Part shown: positions 16,267 through 25,357 of the stretch, in pieces
Layout: each line of letters begins with the position of its first letter
Position numbering within the stretch: position 1 is the stretch's first letter
NCBI GenBank assembly: GCA_021151835.1
Contig: JAGKWO010000008.1
Coordinates: forward strand, 124,001-188,000
Length of the DNA: 64,000 nt
Reading direction: 5' to 3'
DNA from: Gammaproteobacteria bacterium
Lineage (GTDB): Bacteria; Pseudomonadota; Gammaproteobacteria; Pseudomonadales; Cellvibrionaceae
The notes under the pieces: generated by a model
Told to the model about the DNA's origin: nothing
What the model saw: the letters and a program-made list of their open reading frames with translations, nothing else
Database searches by the model: none
Made by a program: the position numbers and the translations under genes

Positions 16267-16998
16267 ATGCTGATTATTCCCGCAATTGATTTAAAAGACG
16301 GCCAATGCGTGCGCCTGCGCCAGGGCTTGATGGATGACTCCACGGTATTTTCCGATGACCCCGTTGCTATGGCCAGGCAATGGGTTGACCAGGGATGTCG
16401 CCGTTTGCACCTGGTGGATTTGAACGGTGCTTTTGAAGGCAAGCCCGTCAACGGGGGTGTAGTTACAGCGATTGCCAAAGCGTATCCGTCATTGCCGATT
16501 CAAATCGGCGGTGGTATCCGTAGTGCGGAAACAATCGAGTATTACCTGCAAGCCGGTGTGCAGTACGTAATTATCGGTACCAAAGCGGTAAAAGAGCCGC
16601 AGTTCGTCACCGATATGTGCAAACAATTTCCCGGCCACATCATTGTGGGCCTGGATGCGAAAGACGGATGGGTGGCGACCGATGGTTGGGCGGAAGTGTC
16701 CAATATCCAGGCGTCCGAACTGGCCAAACGCTTTGAGCAGGATGGTGTGAGCAGCATCGTTTATACCGATATCGCCCGCGATGGGATGATGCAGGGTGTG
16801 AACGTGCAGGCAACCGTCGCGATGGCGCAAGCCTCCAGCATTCCGGTCATTGCCTCCGGTGGTATCACCAATATGGATGACATCATTGCGCTGAAAGCGG
16901 AAGCCCATAAAGGTATCTGCGGCGCGATTACCGGCCGTGCGATTTATGAAGGCACGCTCAAGATGGCTGAAGCCCAGGCCTATTGCGATGCCAACTAG
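16267..16998 (+). CDS. hisA: ProFAR isomerase HisA
   Basis: A 243-residue TIM-barrel enzyme that isomerises ProFAR to PRFAR. Landmarks are the first catalytic Asp in IPAIDLKDGQCVRL, the phosphate-binding GGGIRS and ASGGIT loops, and the second catalytic Asp in YTDIARDGMMQG. It is separated from hisH by about 134 bp that hold two palindromes, so transcription across that gap is uncertain. hisF follows after 61 bp. Confidence 0.96.
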   Translation: MLIIPAIDLKDGQCVRLRQGLMDDSTVFSDDPVAMARQWVDQGCRRLHLVDLNGAFEGKPVNGGVVTAIAKAYPSLPIQIGGGIRSAETIEYYLQAGVQYVIIGTKAVKEPQFVTDMCKQFPGHIIVGLDAKDGWVATDGWAEVSNIQASELAKRFEQDGVSSIVYTDIARDGMMQGVNVQATVAMAQASSIPVIASGGITNMDDIIALKAEAHKGICGAITGRAIYEGTLKMAEAQAYCDAN

Positions 16999-17059
16999 GT
17001 TGGGCATCGCTGCGCTCGGCATTAACCTACAAAGTTTCTTGAATTGAGTCTGGATATTT

Positions 17060-17833
17060 ATGGCCCTTGCAAAACGCATTATCCCTTGCCTGGATGTCGA
17101 CAATGGTCGTGTGGTGAAAGGCGTGAATTTTGTCGGCATCCGCGATGCGGGTGATCCGGTGGAAATCGCCAAACGCTACAACGATGAAGGCGCGGATGAG
17201 ATTACCTTCCTCGATATCACCGCTACCCACGAAGGCCGTGATACCACGGTGCATACGGTGGAGAAAATCGCTAGCCAGGTATTTATCCCGCTGACTGTGG
17301 GCGGTGGCATTCGCACCGTGGATGATATCCGGACCATGCTGAATGCCGGTGCCGATAAGGTGAGCATCAATTCGGCTGCCGTGTTTAATCCGGACTTTGT
17401 GAAAGCCGCTTCTGATCGTTTTGGTGCCCAATGTATCGTTGTTGCTATCGATGCCAAAAAAGTCAGTGGTGAGGGTGAAGAGCCGCGCTGGGAAATCTTC
17501 ACCCACGGCGGCCGCAAACCGACCGGTATCAATGCGGTGGAGTGGGCGGTGAAAATGGCTGCGTATGGTGCGGGTGAAATCCTGCTCACCAGTATGGATG
17601 GCGATGGTACCAAGAAAGGTTACGATCTGGGTGTGACGCGGGCGATTAGCGATGCAGTACCTATCCCGGTAATCGCTTCCGGTGGTGTGGGTAACCTGCA
17701 GCATTTGGTCGATGGCGTGACCTTGGGCCGCGCCGATGCGGTGCTGGCGGCGAGTATTTTTCACTTTCGCGAATATACCGTGCCGCAAGCAAAAGAATTC
17801 ATGCGTGCGCAGGGAATTGAGGTAAGGCTTTGA
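17060..17833 (+). CDS. hisF: Imidazole glycerol phosphate synthase, cyclase subunit HisF
   Basis: A 257-residue TIM barrel that uses PRFAR and ammonia from HisH to form imidazole-glycerol phosphate and AICAR. The catalytic Asp residues are in IPCLDVDNGRVVKG and in LTSMDGDGTK. The phosphate loops VGGGIRT and ASGGVG are present. A terminator follows at once and closes the his block; other his genes are not in this window. Confidence 0.97.
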   Translation: MALAKRIIPCLDVDNGRVVKGVNFVGIRDAGDPVEIAKRYNDEGADEITFLDITATHEGRDTTVHTVEKIASQVFIPLTVGGGIRTVDDIRTMLNAGADKVSINSAAVFNPDFVKAASDRFGAQCIVVAIDAKKVSGEGEEPRWEIFTHGGRKPTGINAVEWAVKMAAYGAGEILLTSMDGDGTKKGYDLGVTRAISDAVPIPVIASGGVGNLQHLVDGVTLGRADAVLAASIFHFREYTVPQAKEFMRAQGIEVRL

Positions 17834-17851
17834 TCCTGATTCGCAAGACAA

Positions 17852-17885
17852 AATAAAAGGGCGCCGGATGGCGCCCTTTGTGTAT
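17852..17885. terminator. Terminator after hisF
   Basis: Perfect stem AAAGGGCGCC / GGCGCCCTTT with a GGAT loop. It may also serve the convergent small gene at 17903. Confidence 0.75.
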
Positions 17886-17902
17886 CGGCTTAAACGCGGG
17901 GT

Positions 17903-18130
17903 TTAAGCCGCACGGTACTGTTTCAATACATCCGATACCTTGGGTTCGGACGCTTGAATAAACTCAATAAATTCCCCAACGCCAACCTCGGCGTCTGTGC
18001 GGCTATCAAATGGACCTATGTCGACACCCTCGCGGGTGCTGTAGTACCAGTAGCCATCTTTTTGTAGGTAGCGCCCATGGCGTGTGGGTACTGAACCCTG
18101 TTCGCCGGCTCTGTTGTTTATCGCTGCCAT
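17903..18130 (-). CDS. Small DUF6316-like protein
   Basis: A 75-residue soluble protein with the pattern RHGRYLQKDGYWYYSTREG...IGPFDSR...A...V..FIEFI. I associate this with DUF6316, common in Pseudomonas and relatives, with no known function. The aromatic WYYSTREG...GPF core resembles a small beta-sheet fold. ATG 18130 is preceded by GAGGAG. It is convergent with hisF and shares its terminator region. Confidence 0.75.
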   Translation of the reverse strand: MAAINNRAGEQGSVPTRHGRYLQKDGYWYYSTREGVDIGPFDSRTDAEVGVGEFIEFIQASEPKVSDVLKQYRAA

Positions 18131-18289
18131 ATAAACTCCTCAATGTGTTGCCCGAACAATCGGTTCCTTTTGCCTGGCTGATCAAAAATCACCCTCGCTG
18201 ATTATAGACAGCATTTTAAGCCGCTTGCTAGATTTAGTTGTCTTCTAACAACACATTTCTTATAACCTTGTTTCAGTTCTTTGACAGGT

Positions 18290-19153
18290 TTATCGCAAAC
18301 TGGCGGGTAGATTGAATAAATTGTCGTTCAAAATATCAATCGGAGCCCAGGTTTGTGGCCAAAAACCGGGCGGTGGTGCGGGGCAATACCCTGCAGATCG
18401 TGCTTGCGCGGTAAAGCGCGGAACCAGTTTTGATACAGGCACCAGCTCAACCGCAGAGCGGTCCAGTAATGGCTCGATGCGATTTAGCAGCGCCAGGGTT
18501 TCCGGGTAGGGATGCCCGATGGCTACCGCAGCTCCCTGCTGCCGTGCCTTTTCTATCGCGAGTAACAATTGCTGCTGGATATGTTGTGGGTCGCGCTTGT
18601 CATCAAGGAAAACATCGCGCTTGCGGCTGGGGAGACGGATGCGTTCAGCTTCGATCAACGCCCGGGTTTGGGCACTGGTGCGACTATCGACAAAATAAAG
18701 CCGGCGCGCTTGTAGCTCTTGCATTAGCCAGCGCATAGGTTCGGCCTGTTCGGTAAGTTGGCTACCCATATGGTTATTGACGCCGCTAACGTACGGAATA
18801 TTGGCCAGATTTTGGCGAAGTACGGCGAGAAATTCGGCTTGGTTCATTCCGCTAACCAAGCCTCCGCGCCCTAGCGGATAGCGGTGATGATTGCTCATCG
18901 GTGCATGCAGCATGACCTCCTTGCCGTTTTTATGTGCCCGTTCCGCCAGCTCCCGCCCATGAGGCGTAAAAGGCAAAACCGCGACGGTAAACGCCCCGGG
19001 CAAGTCGGTGGTGCGTTGGCCCAGGGTCAGGTTGTAACCCAGGTCGTCGATAATAATCGCCAGTTTTGCACTTTCTCTGGCGCTTATCGGGAATGAAATT
19101 GCGAGGCTTGCAATGCCGAGCCAAAACACCAGCCTGTGAATTAGCCGCGGCAT
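18290..19153 (-). CDS. Divergent polysaccharide deacetylase family protein (YibQ)
   Basis: A 287-residue exported protein: a signal peptide (residues 1-26) and a DUF610/YibQ NodB-like barrel. Landmarks are LAIIIDDLGYN, the AVLPFTPHGRELAERAHKNGKEVMLHAPM segment, GVNNHMGSQLTE and IGHPYPET. Paired Asp and His residues that could bind metal remain. It lies 5 bp after the C-terminal protease gene, downstream of envC and gpmI, matching the E. coli gpmI-envC-yibQ neighbourhood. A role in cell-envelope glycan modification is inferred. Confidence 0.85.
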   Translation of the reverse strand: MPRLIHRLVFWLGIASLAISFPISARESAKLAIIIDDLGYNLTLGQRTTDLPGAFTVAVLPFTPHGRELAERAHKNGKEVMLHAPMSNHHRYPLGRGGLVSGMNQAEFLAVLRQNLANIPYVSGVNNHMGSQLTEQAEPMRWLMQELQARRLYFVDSRTSAQTRALIEAERIRLPSRKRDVFLDDKRDPQHIQQQLLLAIEKARQQGAAVAIGHPYPETLALLNRIEPLLDRSAVELVPVSKLVPRFTAQARSAGYCPAPPPGFWPQTWAPIDILNDNLFNLPASLR

Positions 19154-19158
19154 GGAGG

Positions 19159-20568
19159 TTATTGCGGTGAGTCTTCGGCAGGTGTTTCGGGTTGCAATAC
19201 GATATTGGGAGCGATTTCCGGTGCGGGAGCGGCAGCCAATGGCGAGGTTTTGATAAAAATGTGCAGGCCTTTAAGAAGATTAAGGGCTTCATGTAATTGG
19301 TTATCTTCTTTCAGCAATTCGGCGCTCGAAAGGCGCTTTTGCTCGCGCTCTTTGCGATTGCTCTCCTTGCCGCCCTTGCCATTGCCCAGGTGACGGGCGA
19401 GATCGGCTTCGGTCGTGCCGTTACTTTGCTGGATGGAGGCAATTTGCACCCGCTCAACATCAACATCCGGCTCAATACCCTGGGCCTGGATCGAGCGGCC
19501 GTTGGGGGTGTAATACAATGCCGTTGTTAATTTCACCGCGCGGTCGTTGCTAATCGGAATGACCGATTGCACCGAGCCTTTACCGAAACTGCGGGTGCCC
19601 ATAATCACTGCACGTTTATGGTCTTGCAACGCCCCGGCGACAATTTCCGATGCAGATGCAGAGCCATCGTTAATAAGGACCACCAGCGGCAACCCATTGG
19701 TGATGTCACCCGCTTCGGCGTTGTAACTGATGTTGGAATTGTCCAGGCGTCCCTGGGTATAAACCACCTGGCCGCCATCCAGAAATGCATCGACAACTTC
19801 GACCGATGCTTGCAGCACCCCGCCGGGGTTGTTACGTAAATCCAGGATTACTCCTTTGGTGCCAGGGTTTTTCTTGAGTTGTTCGCGCAGCTTCAGCGCG
19901 GTGTCTTTACCTGTGTCCAGTTGGAACTGGGCGATGCGGATGTAGAAATAGTCATCGTCCAGTAACCGCGTGCGCACGCTTTGTACTTTGATGATGTCGC
20001 GCAGCAGGTTGAATTCCAGCGGTTGATCCGCGCCTTCGCGCATCACGGTAATTTTGATGGGCGTATTTTTGGGACCGCGCATCATGTTGATCGCTTTGTT
20101 CAGATCCATGCCTTTGACCGGGTTGTCGTCGATGCGGGTTACAATATCGCCCGCCATCACCCCGGCCTTCGCGGATGGGCTGTCATCGATCGGGGTGACG
20201 ACTTTTACAAACCCTTCCTCAAGGCTGACTTCCAAACCAACGCCGCCAAATTCGCCGGACGTGCTGGCCTGCAGATCAGCAAAGGCCTCTTTATCGAGGT
20301 AAGCAGAATGCGGGTCGAGTTCGGCGATCATGCCTTTAATAGCGTATTCGAGCAGTTGCGCGTCATCGATTTTATCGACATAACCGTTGCGTACATGATC
20401 GTATACCCGGGTGAAGGTGCGCAGCTCTTCCAATGGTAACAGCCCGGTTTCTGCTGCCGGTTTTTTTTCATCCGCAGCAGCGGGAAATGCCAGCGCAAAC
20501 GTGCCCAGCAAACCGGTTAGTAGCAGCGAGCGAGCGGAAGTAATTCTGGGAAGGGCAGCGACAAACAT
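19159..20568 (-). CDS. C-terminal processing peptidase, S41 family
   Basis: A 469-residue periplasmic serine protease with a signal peptide ending near FPAAADE. It has a PDZ domain (about 90-175; GGVGLEVSLEEGFVKV, AGDIVTRIDD) and an S41 domain with catalytic Ser in NDGSASASEIVAGAL and Lys in GTRSFGKGSVQ. The C-terminal ~90 residues are charged then Pro/Ala-rich, likely flexible. The family trims C-termini of envelope proteins, including peptidoglycan hydrolases, which fits the adjacent envC. It is between envC and yibQ on the same strand. Confidence 0.92.
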   Translation of the reverse strand: MFVAALPRITSARSLLLTGLLGTFALAFPAAADEKKPAAETGLLPLEELRTFTRVYDHVRNGYVDKIDDAQLLEYAIKGMIAELDPHSAYLDKEAFADLQASTSGEFGGVGLEVSLEEGFVKVVTPIDDSPSAKAGVMAGDIVTRIDDNPVKGMDLNKAINMMRGPKNTPIKITVMREGADQPLEFNLLRDIIKVQSVRTRLLDDDYFYIRIAQFQLDTGKDTALKLREQLKKNPGTKGVILDLRNNPGGVLQASVEVVDAFLDGGQVVYTQGRLDNSNISYNAEAGDITNGLPLVVLINDGSASASEIVAGALQDHKRAVIMGTRSFGKGSVQSVIPISNDRAVKLTTALYYTPNGRSIQAQGIEPDVDVERVQIASIQQSNGTTEADLARHLGNGKGGKESNRKEREQKRLSSAELLKEDNQLHEALNLLKGLHIFIKTSPLAAAPAPEIAPNIVLQPETPAEDSPQ

Positions 20569-20719
20569 GGTGTCTCCGAAGACGCGACAACGTAAAAGCA
20601 GAGCAGGGAAAAAGCGGCGATGGCGATTTGTCCCGGCCGATGAATCCAGAGGGGAACACTAAGCCAAAACATTAAAAATTGACAGGGTTGATGTGATTTT
20701 TTTCAGCAGCCTGATGGTT

Positions 20720-21898
20720 TTAGCCGCGCGCCAGCCATAAATTGGGGTCGATAGGTTTACCTTGGTGACGAATTTCAAAATACAAACCGGCATTGGCTTG
20801 CCCGCCGGAATTACCCACGGTCGCAATATTTTCACCGGCCTGTACCGGGTCGCCCGCTTTTTTTAACAGCCGTTGATTGTGCGCGTAGAGGCTCATATAG
20901 CCTTCGCCGTGGTCGATAATCACCAGCAATCCATGACCGCCAAAATAGTCGGCAAATACCACACGCCCATGATGCACTGCGACAACATTGTTCCCCATTG
21001 GCGCGGAAATGTACGCGCCACTCCAGTTAATTTGCCCGGCGATGCGTGCGCTGCCGAAACGATGGATCATGCTGCCGCGGGTGGGCCATGGCAGGCGGCC
21101 TTTGCGCTGCGAGAATTTTTCGCCGCCTTTGGGCAAGGGCACATAATCGGGGGCGTTGATGGCACCGGTGGTCACAACTTTTTGGGTGACGCGCTCCAAC
21201 AGTGCCTGCAAGCGGCGGCGATCATCATTTAATTGCGCGAGTTCTTTATTCTTGTTTTTGAGTTCATCATTGACTTTGGCCAGTGCTTTTTCGCGTTCGC
21301 CGTGGATATTTTTTAATTCGGCGCGCTGCCCATCCAATTCGCTTTGCATACCGGCTAACTCAAGCGTTTTTTTTTCTATTTCCGGCGTAAGTGCGTCGAT
21401 ACGTGTGAGGGTTTCCAAATAGGTTTTCATTTTTGCGGTATGTGCTTCCATAAAATAACTGTGGTATTTCATGATGCGCGATACCTGGTCAGGGGATTCC
21501 TGATTAAGCAGCACCTTGATTTCGCTTTGCTCACCCAGCTTATGGGCTGCACGTATTTGCTCGGCGATTTGCACCTGCTGGTTTTTGCGCGCCTGCTCCA
21601 GTTGGCTGCGTTCGTTTTTTAACTGGTTAAGCTCTTTATTTTGTTCGTTGAGTTGCTGGTTGATATCGTCTGCTTTTTTTTGCAGTTGATTGATTTGCTG
21701 CTCGGATTTTTCCAGGTCTTTCTGCAAACCCGAACGCGTACCCTGCACCGCTTTTAATTCTTTTTGCAATGCTTCGATATCTTTCTGCAGCTTCGCCATA
21801 TCGGCTTTTTCATCGGCCTGGGCATAGCCGCCAATTAACGCAGCGCAAAAAACACCGTTGAGCACGATGGTTTTTGTGAGAGCAAAAAATCGATTCAT
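20720..21898 (-). CDS. envC: Murein hydrolase activator EnvC
   Basis: A 392-residue periplasmic protein that activates the division amidases AmiA/AmiB. After the signal peptide there is a long coiled coil (about 30-250, e.g. EQQINQLQKKADDINQQLNEQ) and a C-terminal LytM/M23 domain (about 275-390). The zinc-binding residues of active LytM enzymes are replaced: NWSGAYI where HxGxD is expected and LYFEIR where HxH is expected. It is therefore an activator and not a peptidase, as in E. coli. ATG 21898 is chosen over the TTG at 21913. It lies downstream of gpmI. Confidence 0.92.
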   Translation of the reverse strand: MNRFFALTKTIVLNGVFCAALIGGYAQADEKADMAKLQKDIEALQKELKAVQGTRSGLQKDLEKSEQQINQLQKKADDINQQLNEQNKELNQLKNERSQLEQARKNQQVQIAEQIRAAHKLGEQSEIKVLLNQESPDQVSRIMKYHSYFMEAHTAKMKTYLETLTRIDALTPEIEKKTLELAGMQSELDGQRAELKNIHGEREKALAKVNDELKNKNKELAQLNDDRRRLQALLERVTQKVVTTGAINAPDYVPLPKGGEKFSQRKGRLPWPTRGSMIHRFGSARIAGQINWSGAYISAPMGNNVVAVHHGRVVFADYFGGHGLLVIIDHGEGYMSLYAHNQRLLKKAGDPVQAGENIATVGNSGGQANAGLYFEIRHQGKPIDPNLWLARG

Positions 21899-21929
21899 GC
21901 TATTTATTATCAATAACCCGTTGAATGTA

Positions 21930-21963
21930 TTTAAAAGAAAACGGCCAGCGGATGCCGGCCGTT
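21930..21963 (-). terminator. Likely terminator after gpmI
   Basis: On the minus strand, AACGGCC...GGCCGTT forms a stem followed by TTTCTTTTAAA. It lies just beyond the gpmI stop and separates gpmI from envC. Confidence 0.6.
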
Positions 21964-21975
21964 GGCGGTAATTGA

Positions 21976-23523
21976 TCAGCCGAGGGTAATCAAATTGCGG
22001 CCAGTCATTTCTGCGGGTTGTGGTACGCCCAGCAATGACAGGATTGTCGGTGCCACATCGGCGAGTGAGCCGCCCTGTGCCATAGTAGCTTTGCGTTTGC
22101 TCACAAAAATAAATGGCACTGGCAGTGTTGAATGCTGGGTGTGTGGTTGGCCGGTTTCCTCGTCGAACATTTCCTCCACGTTGCCGTGGTCTGCCGTAAT
22201 CAGCGCATCGCCGCCCACTTTTTCTACTGCCGCGAGGACTTTACCGAGGCATACGTCAATCGCTTCTACCGCTTTGATAGCGGCGTCCATCAAGCCCGAG
22301 TGGCCCACCATATCGCAGTTGGCGTAGTTACATATAATCGCGTCGTATTTGCCGGATTCAATCGCCTCAACCAGTTTTTCAGTCACTTCCGGCGCGCTCA
22401 TTTCCGGCTTTAAATCATAGGTGGCGACCTGGGGTGATGGCACCAGGATACGGTCTTCACCGGGATAAACCACTTCATTGCCGCCGTTGAAAAAGAAGGT
22501 CACGTGCGCGTATTTCTCGGTTTCCGCGATCCGCAATTGGGTTTTACCCAGGCCGGAAATATATTCGCCGAAGGAATTGCTCAGGTCTTCCGGCGGATAG
22601 GCGATAGGCGCTTTGATGTTGGATGCGTATTCGGTAGTTTGCACAAAATGGGCGATGGCCGGATGGGTATCGCCGCGCTCAAAACCATCAAACGGTTCGT
22701 CGATCAGGGCGCGGGTGATTTCGCGTGCGCGGTCCGGGCGGAAGTTCATAAAGATTACCGAGTCGCCATCATTGATGGTCGCAACTTCTTCGTCTTCGCC
22801 GCAAATAACGGTAGCTTTTACGAACTCGTCATTTTCACCGCGCTCGTAAGCCGCTTTCAAACCTTCAACAGCGGTGAGTGCATCGTATTCGGAATCGCCA
22901 GTCACCATGACGTCGTATGCCGCTTTAACGCGGTCCCAACGGTTATCGCGATCCAGCGCAAAGTAGCGGCCAACGATAGAGGCAACACGGCCAGTGCCCA
23001 ATTGCTTGAACAGGTCTTCGGCTTTTTGCAGCGACGATTCCGCGCTGCGCGGTGGTGTATCGCGGCCGTCGAGGAAGGCGTGCAGGTACACTTTTTTTGC
23101 ACCGCGTTGTACGGCCATTTTGATTATTGCGTAGATGTGATCCTGATGCGCGTGCACGCCGCCTTCAGAAAGCAAGCCGAGGATGTGCACGGACTTGTCA
23201 GCGGCGATAGCGCTATCGATAGCCTTCACATACTCGGGGTTGGTAAAGAAATCGCCGTCGCTGATGGATTTATTGATGCGGGTAAAACTCTGGTACACCA
23301 CGCGGCCGGCGCCGATGGTGGTGTGGCCTACTTCGGAATTACCCATCTGGCCTTCGGGCAGGCCAACGGCCATACCGGAGGTTTCGATCAGGGTGTTGGG
23401 GCAGGTTTTCCAGAGGTTGTCATATACCGGCGTGTTAGCGGCATAGACGGCGTTGTATTTGGTTTTTTCTGAATAGCCGTAACCGTCCAGGATCAGCAAA
23501 ACTACAGGTTTCTTGGCGCTCAT
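21976..23523 (-). CDS. gpmI: 2,3-bisphosphoglycerate-independent phosphoglycerate mutase
   Basis: A 515-residue manganese enzyme that interconverts 3- and 2-phosphoglycerate in glycolysis and gluconeogenesis. The phospho-serine nucleophile is in MGNSEVGH; other landmarks are the opening LLILDGYGYSE, FLDGRDTPPRSA, NFRPDRAREITR and ITADHGNVEEM. ATG 23523 gives the family start MSAKKPVV; the frame runs upstream without support. It is divergent from yibN-grxC-secB, and heads a minus-strand group with envC, ctp and yibQ. Confidence 0.96.
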   Translation of the reverse strand: MSAKKPVVLLILDGYGYSEKTKYNAVYAANTPVYDNLWKTCPNTLIETSGMAVGLPEGQMGNSEVGHTTIGAGRVVYQSFTRINKSISDGDFFTNPEYVKAIDSAIAADKSVHILGLLSEGGVHAHQDHIYAIIKMAVQRGAKKVYLHAFLDGRDTPPRSAESSLQKAEDLFKQLGTGRVASIVGRYFALDRDNRWDRVKAAYDVMVTGDSEYDALTAVEGLKAAYERGENDEFVKATVICGEDEEVATINDGDSVIFMNFRPDRAREITRALIDEPFDGFERGDTHPAIAHFVQTTEYASNIKAPIAYPPEDLSNSFGEYISGLGKTQLRIAETEKYAHVTFFFNGGNEVVYPGEDRILVPSPQVATYDLKPEMSAPEVTEKLVEAIESGKYDAIICNYANCDMVGHSGLMDAAIKAVEAIDVCLGKVLAAVEKVGGDALITADHGNVEEMFDEETGQPHTQHSTLPVPFIFVSKRKATMAQGGSLADVAPTILSLLGVPQPAEMTGRNLITLG

Positions 23524-23902
23524 AAATCGCTTCCAGTGTCGGATGAACTTGAAGTGGCTGGTGACTATGGCGGCTTGTGGCAGCCGGTGTACGCAACCCC
23601 AGGTCAGGATCGGGGCAAATGCCCGCAACTGGCCGGTATTCTAGCCGGTTGGGTGGCCCAACTCTATGTTTAAACGCAAGAGGCTATGTTCAATCTGACT
23701 ATAGGCCTGATAAATGTCAGCGGTTTTGGTTTTTGCCCACGGCAAATGCAGCGCCCTAATCGTGTATACTTCGCCGCCTTATTGCCCGCTACGGGTAAAG
23801 TTTCGATGCTGTATTGAAATCGACTTTACCTGTCCCCATTTTGGTTCAACAGGACAGCGGGCGGTGTTTATCCCCCTGACGTTTTACAAGAAGGCCAATA
23901 CC

Positions 23903-24319
23903 GTGGATTTTATTAATTTTGTTACCCAAGAGTGGCTATTGGTCACTGTCCTGATTGCGTTGATTTATGTGTATGTATGGCGTGACCGTATCAAAAGTGG
24001 CCGCCCGGTATCGCCCCACGAAGTCACGCGTCTGGTGAATGAAGGCAATGCGGTGATCGTGGATTTGCGCGATAACGCCGAATTCAAGGCCGGGCATATT
24101 GTGGGTTCGTTGAATATCCCCTACGCCAGGCTCAGCAAGGAATCCACCGAAGTCGCTAGCCATAAAGGCAAAACCATCATCCTGGTGGACAAGCTTGGCC
24201 AGCATGCTGGTGCGGTGGGCCGTTTGCTGGGTAAGGAAGGTTTTGAAGTGCGTCGCCTGAGCGGTGGCGTCGCCGAGTGGCAAGCGCAGAATTTGCCGCT
24301 GGTTAAAGGCAGCAAGTAA
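23903..24319 (+). CDS. Rhodanese-like membrane-anchored protein (YibN)
   Basis: A 138-residue protein with one N-terminal helix (WLLVTVLIALIYVYVW) and a rhodanese domain (VDLRDNAEFKAGHIVGSLNIPY). The usual active-site Cys loop is replaced by VDKLGQHAGAV, with no cysteine, so sulfurtransferase activity is unlikely. E. coli YibN has a similar architecture and the same position before grxC-secB. I chose GTG 23903, preceded by AAGAAGG, which gives the YibN-type start. It is the first gene of yibN-grxC-secB. Confidence 0.85.
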   Translation: MDFINFVTQEWLLVTVLIALIYVYVWRDRIKSGRPVSPHEVTRLVNEGNAVIVDLRDNAEFKAGHIVGSLNIPYARLSKESTEVASHKGKTIILVDKLGQHAGAVGRLLGKEGFEVRRLSGGVAEWQAQNLPLVKGSK

Positions 24320-24390
24320 CAGGCAACAAAAGCCAGTCACTAAAAGTCAGTAAAAGTAGTAATTGAACAGTCGTTAATTTCGGAGTTTTT

Positions 24391-24648
24391 ATGGCACGCG
24401 TGCTGATGTACACCACTGCTGTTTGCCCTTTCTGCGTTAATGCCAAAAAGCTGTTGGCGCAAAAAGGCGTGGCAGTGGAAGAAATTCGCGTGGACACCCA
24501 ACCGCAATTGCGCCAGGAAATGATGGCCAAAAGCGGTCAGCGCACAGTACCGCAGATCTGGATCGGCGACACCCATGTCGGCGGTTTTACCGATCTCTGG
24601 GCGCTGGATAAAGCGGGCAAACTGGATCCACTGCTGGCGCAACCCTGA
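24391..24648 (+). CDS. grxC: Glutaredoxin 3
   Basis: An 85-residue class I glutaredoxin, the usual length for GrxC. It reduces disulfides using glutathione in the cytoplasm. The active site is CPFC (CPYC in E. coli Grx3), with the cis-Pro in TVPQIWIGD and the glutathione-binding GGFTDL. It lies between yibN and secB, as in E. coli. Confidence 0.95.
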   Translation: MARVLMYTTAVCPFCVNAKKLLAQKGVAVEEIRVDTQPQLRQEMMAKSGQRTVPQIWIGDTHVGGFTDLWALDKAGKLDPLLAQP

Positions 24649-24692
24649 TTGGCCTGCGTGTTTTATTTAATCCCACTACATTCGAGTGCATT

Positions 24693-25208
24693 ATGTCTGA
24701 AGAAAATAACCAACAAGCCGCGGAAGCTGCCGAAGGCGCACAAGGCCCCGTTTTTGCCATCCAGCGCATCTACCTGAAAGATATCTCCTTCGAGACCCCG
24801 ATGGGCCCTGAAGCGTTTACCAAAGTGTTCAAACCCAATATCCAGCAAGACCTGAACATCCAGGCGAACCAGATCGAAGATGGCCTGTTTGAAGTGGTGT
24901 TGTTCCTGACGATCACAGCATCGATTGAAAACCGCGCGGTATTCCTGGTTGAAGTCAAACAGGCAGGCTTGTTTGGCATTGCCAATATCGACGGTCCGGC
25001 CGTTACCCAACTGATTAATACTGCATGCCCGCAAATCCTGTTCCCTTATGCCCGCGAAGCAGTGGATAGCATCCTGGGCCGCGGCAGTTTCCCACCCTTG
25101 ATGCTGGCGCCCATCAATTTTGATGCGGTATTTGTGCAAGCTATCACTGCTGCCCAGCAGCAAGCCGCAGAACAAGCTCAAGCGGAAAAACCGGAAGTCA
25201 TTAATTAA
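24693..25208 (+). CDS. secB: Protein-export chaperone SecB
   Basis: A 171-residue cytoplasmic chaperone that holds preproteins unfolded and hands them to SecA. Family landmarks are FAIQRIYLKDISFETP, VKQAGLFGI, CPQILFPYAREAVDSI and GRGSFPPLMLAPINFDAVF. The C-terminal tail is Ala/Gln-rich. It ends the yibN-grxC-secB operon, followed by a strong terminator. Confidence 0.97.
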   Translation: MSEENNQQAAEAAEGAQGPVFAIQRIYLKDISFETPMGPEAFTKVFKPNIQQDLNIQANQIEDGLFEVVLFLTITASIENRAVFLVEVKQAGLFGIANIDGPAVTQLINTACPQILFPYAREAVDSILGRGSFPPLMLAPINFDAVFVQAITAAQQQAAEQAQAEKPEVIN

Positions 25209-25227
25209 TCGACCAGGGTTTAACCTG

Positions 25228-25258
25228 AAAGGCAATCACGCAGGTGATTGCCTTTTTT
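25228..25258 (+). terminator. Rho-independent terminator after secB
   Basis: Stem GGCAATCAC / GTGATTGCC with a GCAG loop and a run of six T's. Confidence 0.88.
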
Positions 25259-25357
25259 ATTTTTACCCGCTCGATCACTGCGGAACGGTGTTGCGATTTG
25301 TAATCTCGCCAAAGTCTCGCATAATCACACCCTGCCAAAGTTTGTGAGAAGCCGCCT

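Noticed and set aside
17027..17851. 274-codon minus-strand open frame
   Set aside because: It is the antisense shadow of hisF, with a His/Thr-rich composition and no family resemblance.
22504..23472. 322-codon plus-strand open frame
   Set aside because: It lies wholly antisense to gpmI, has no RBS and gives a composition typical of a shadow frame. gpmI itself is a clear family match.
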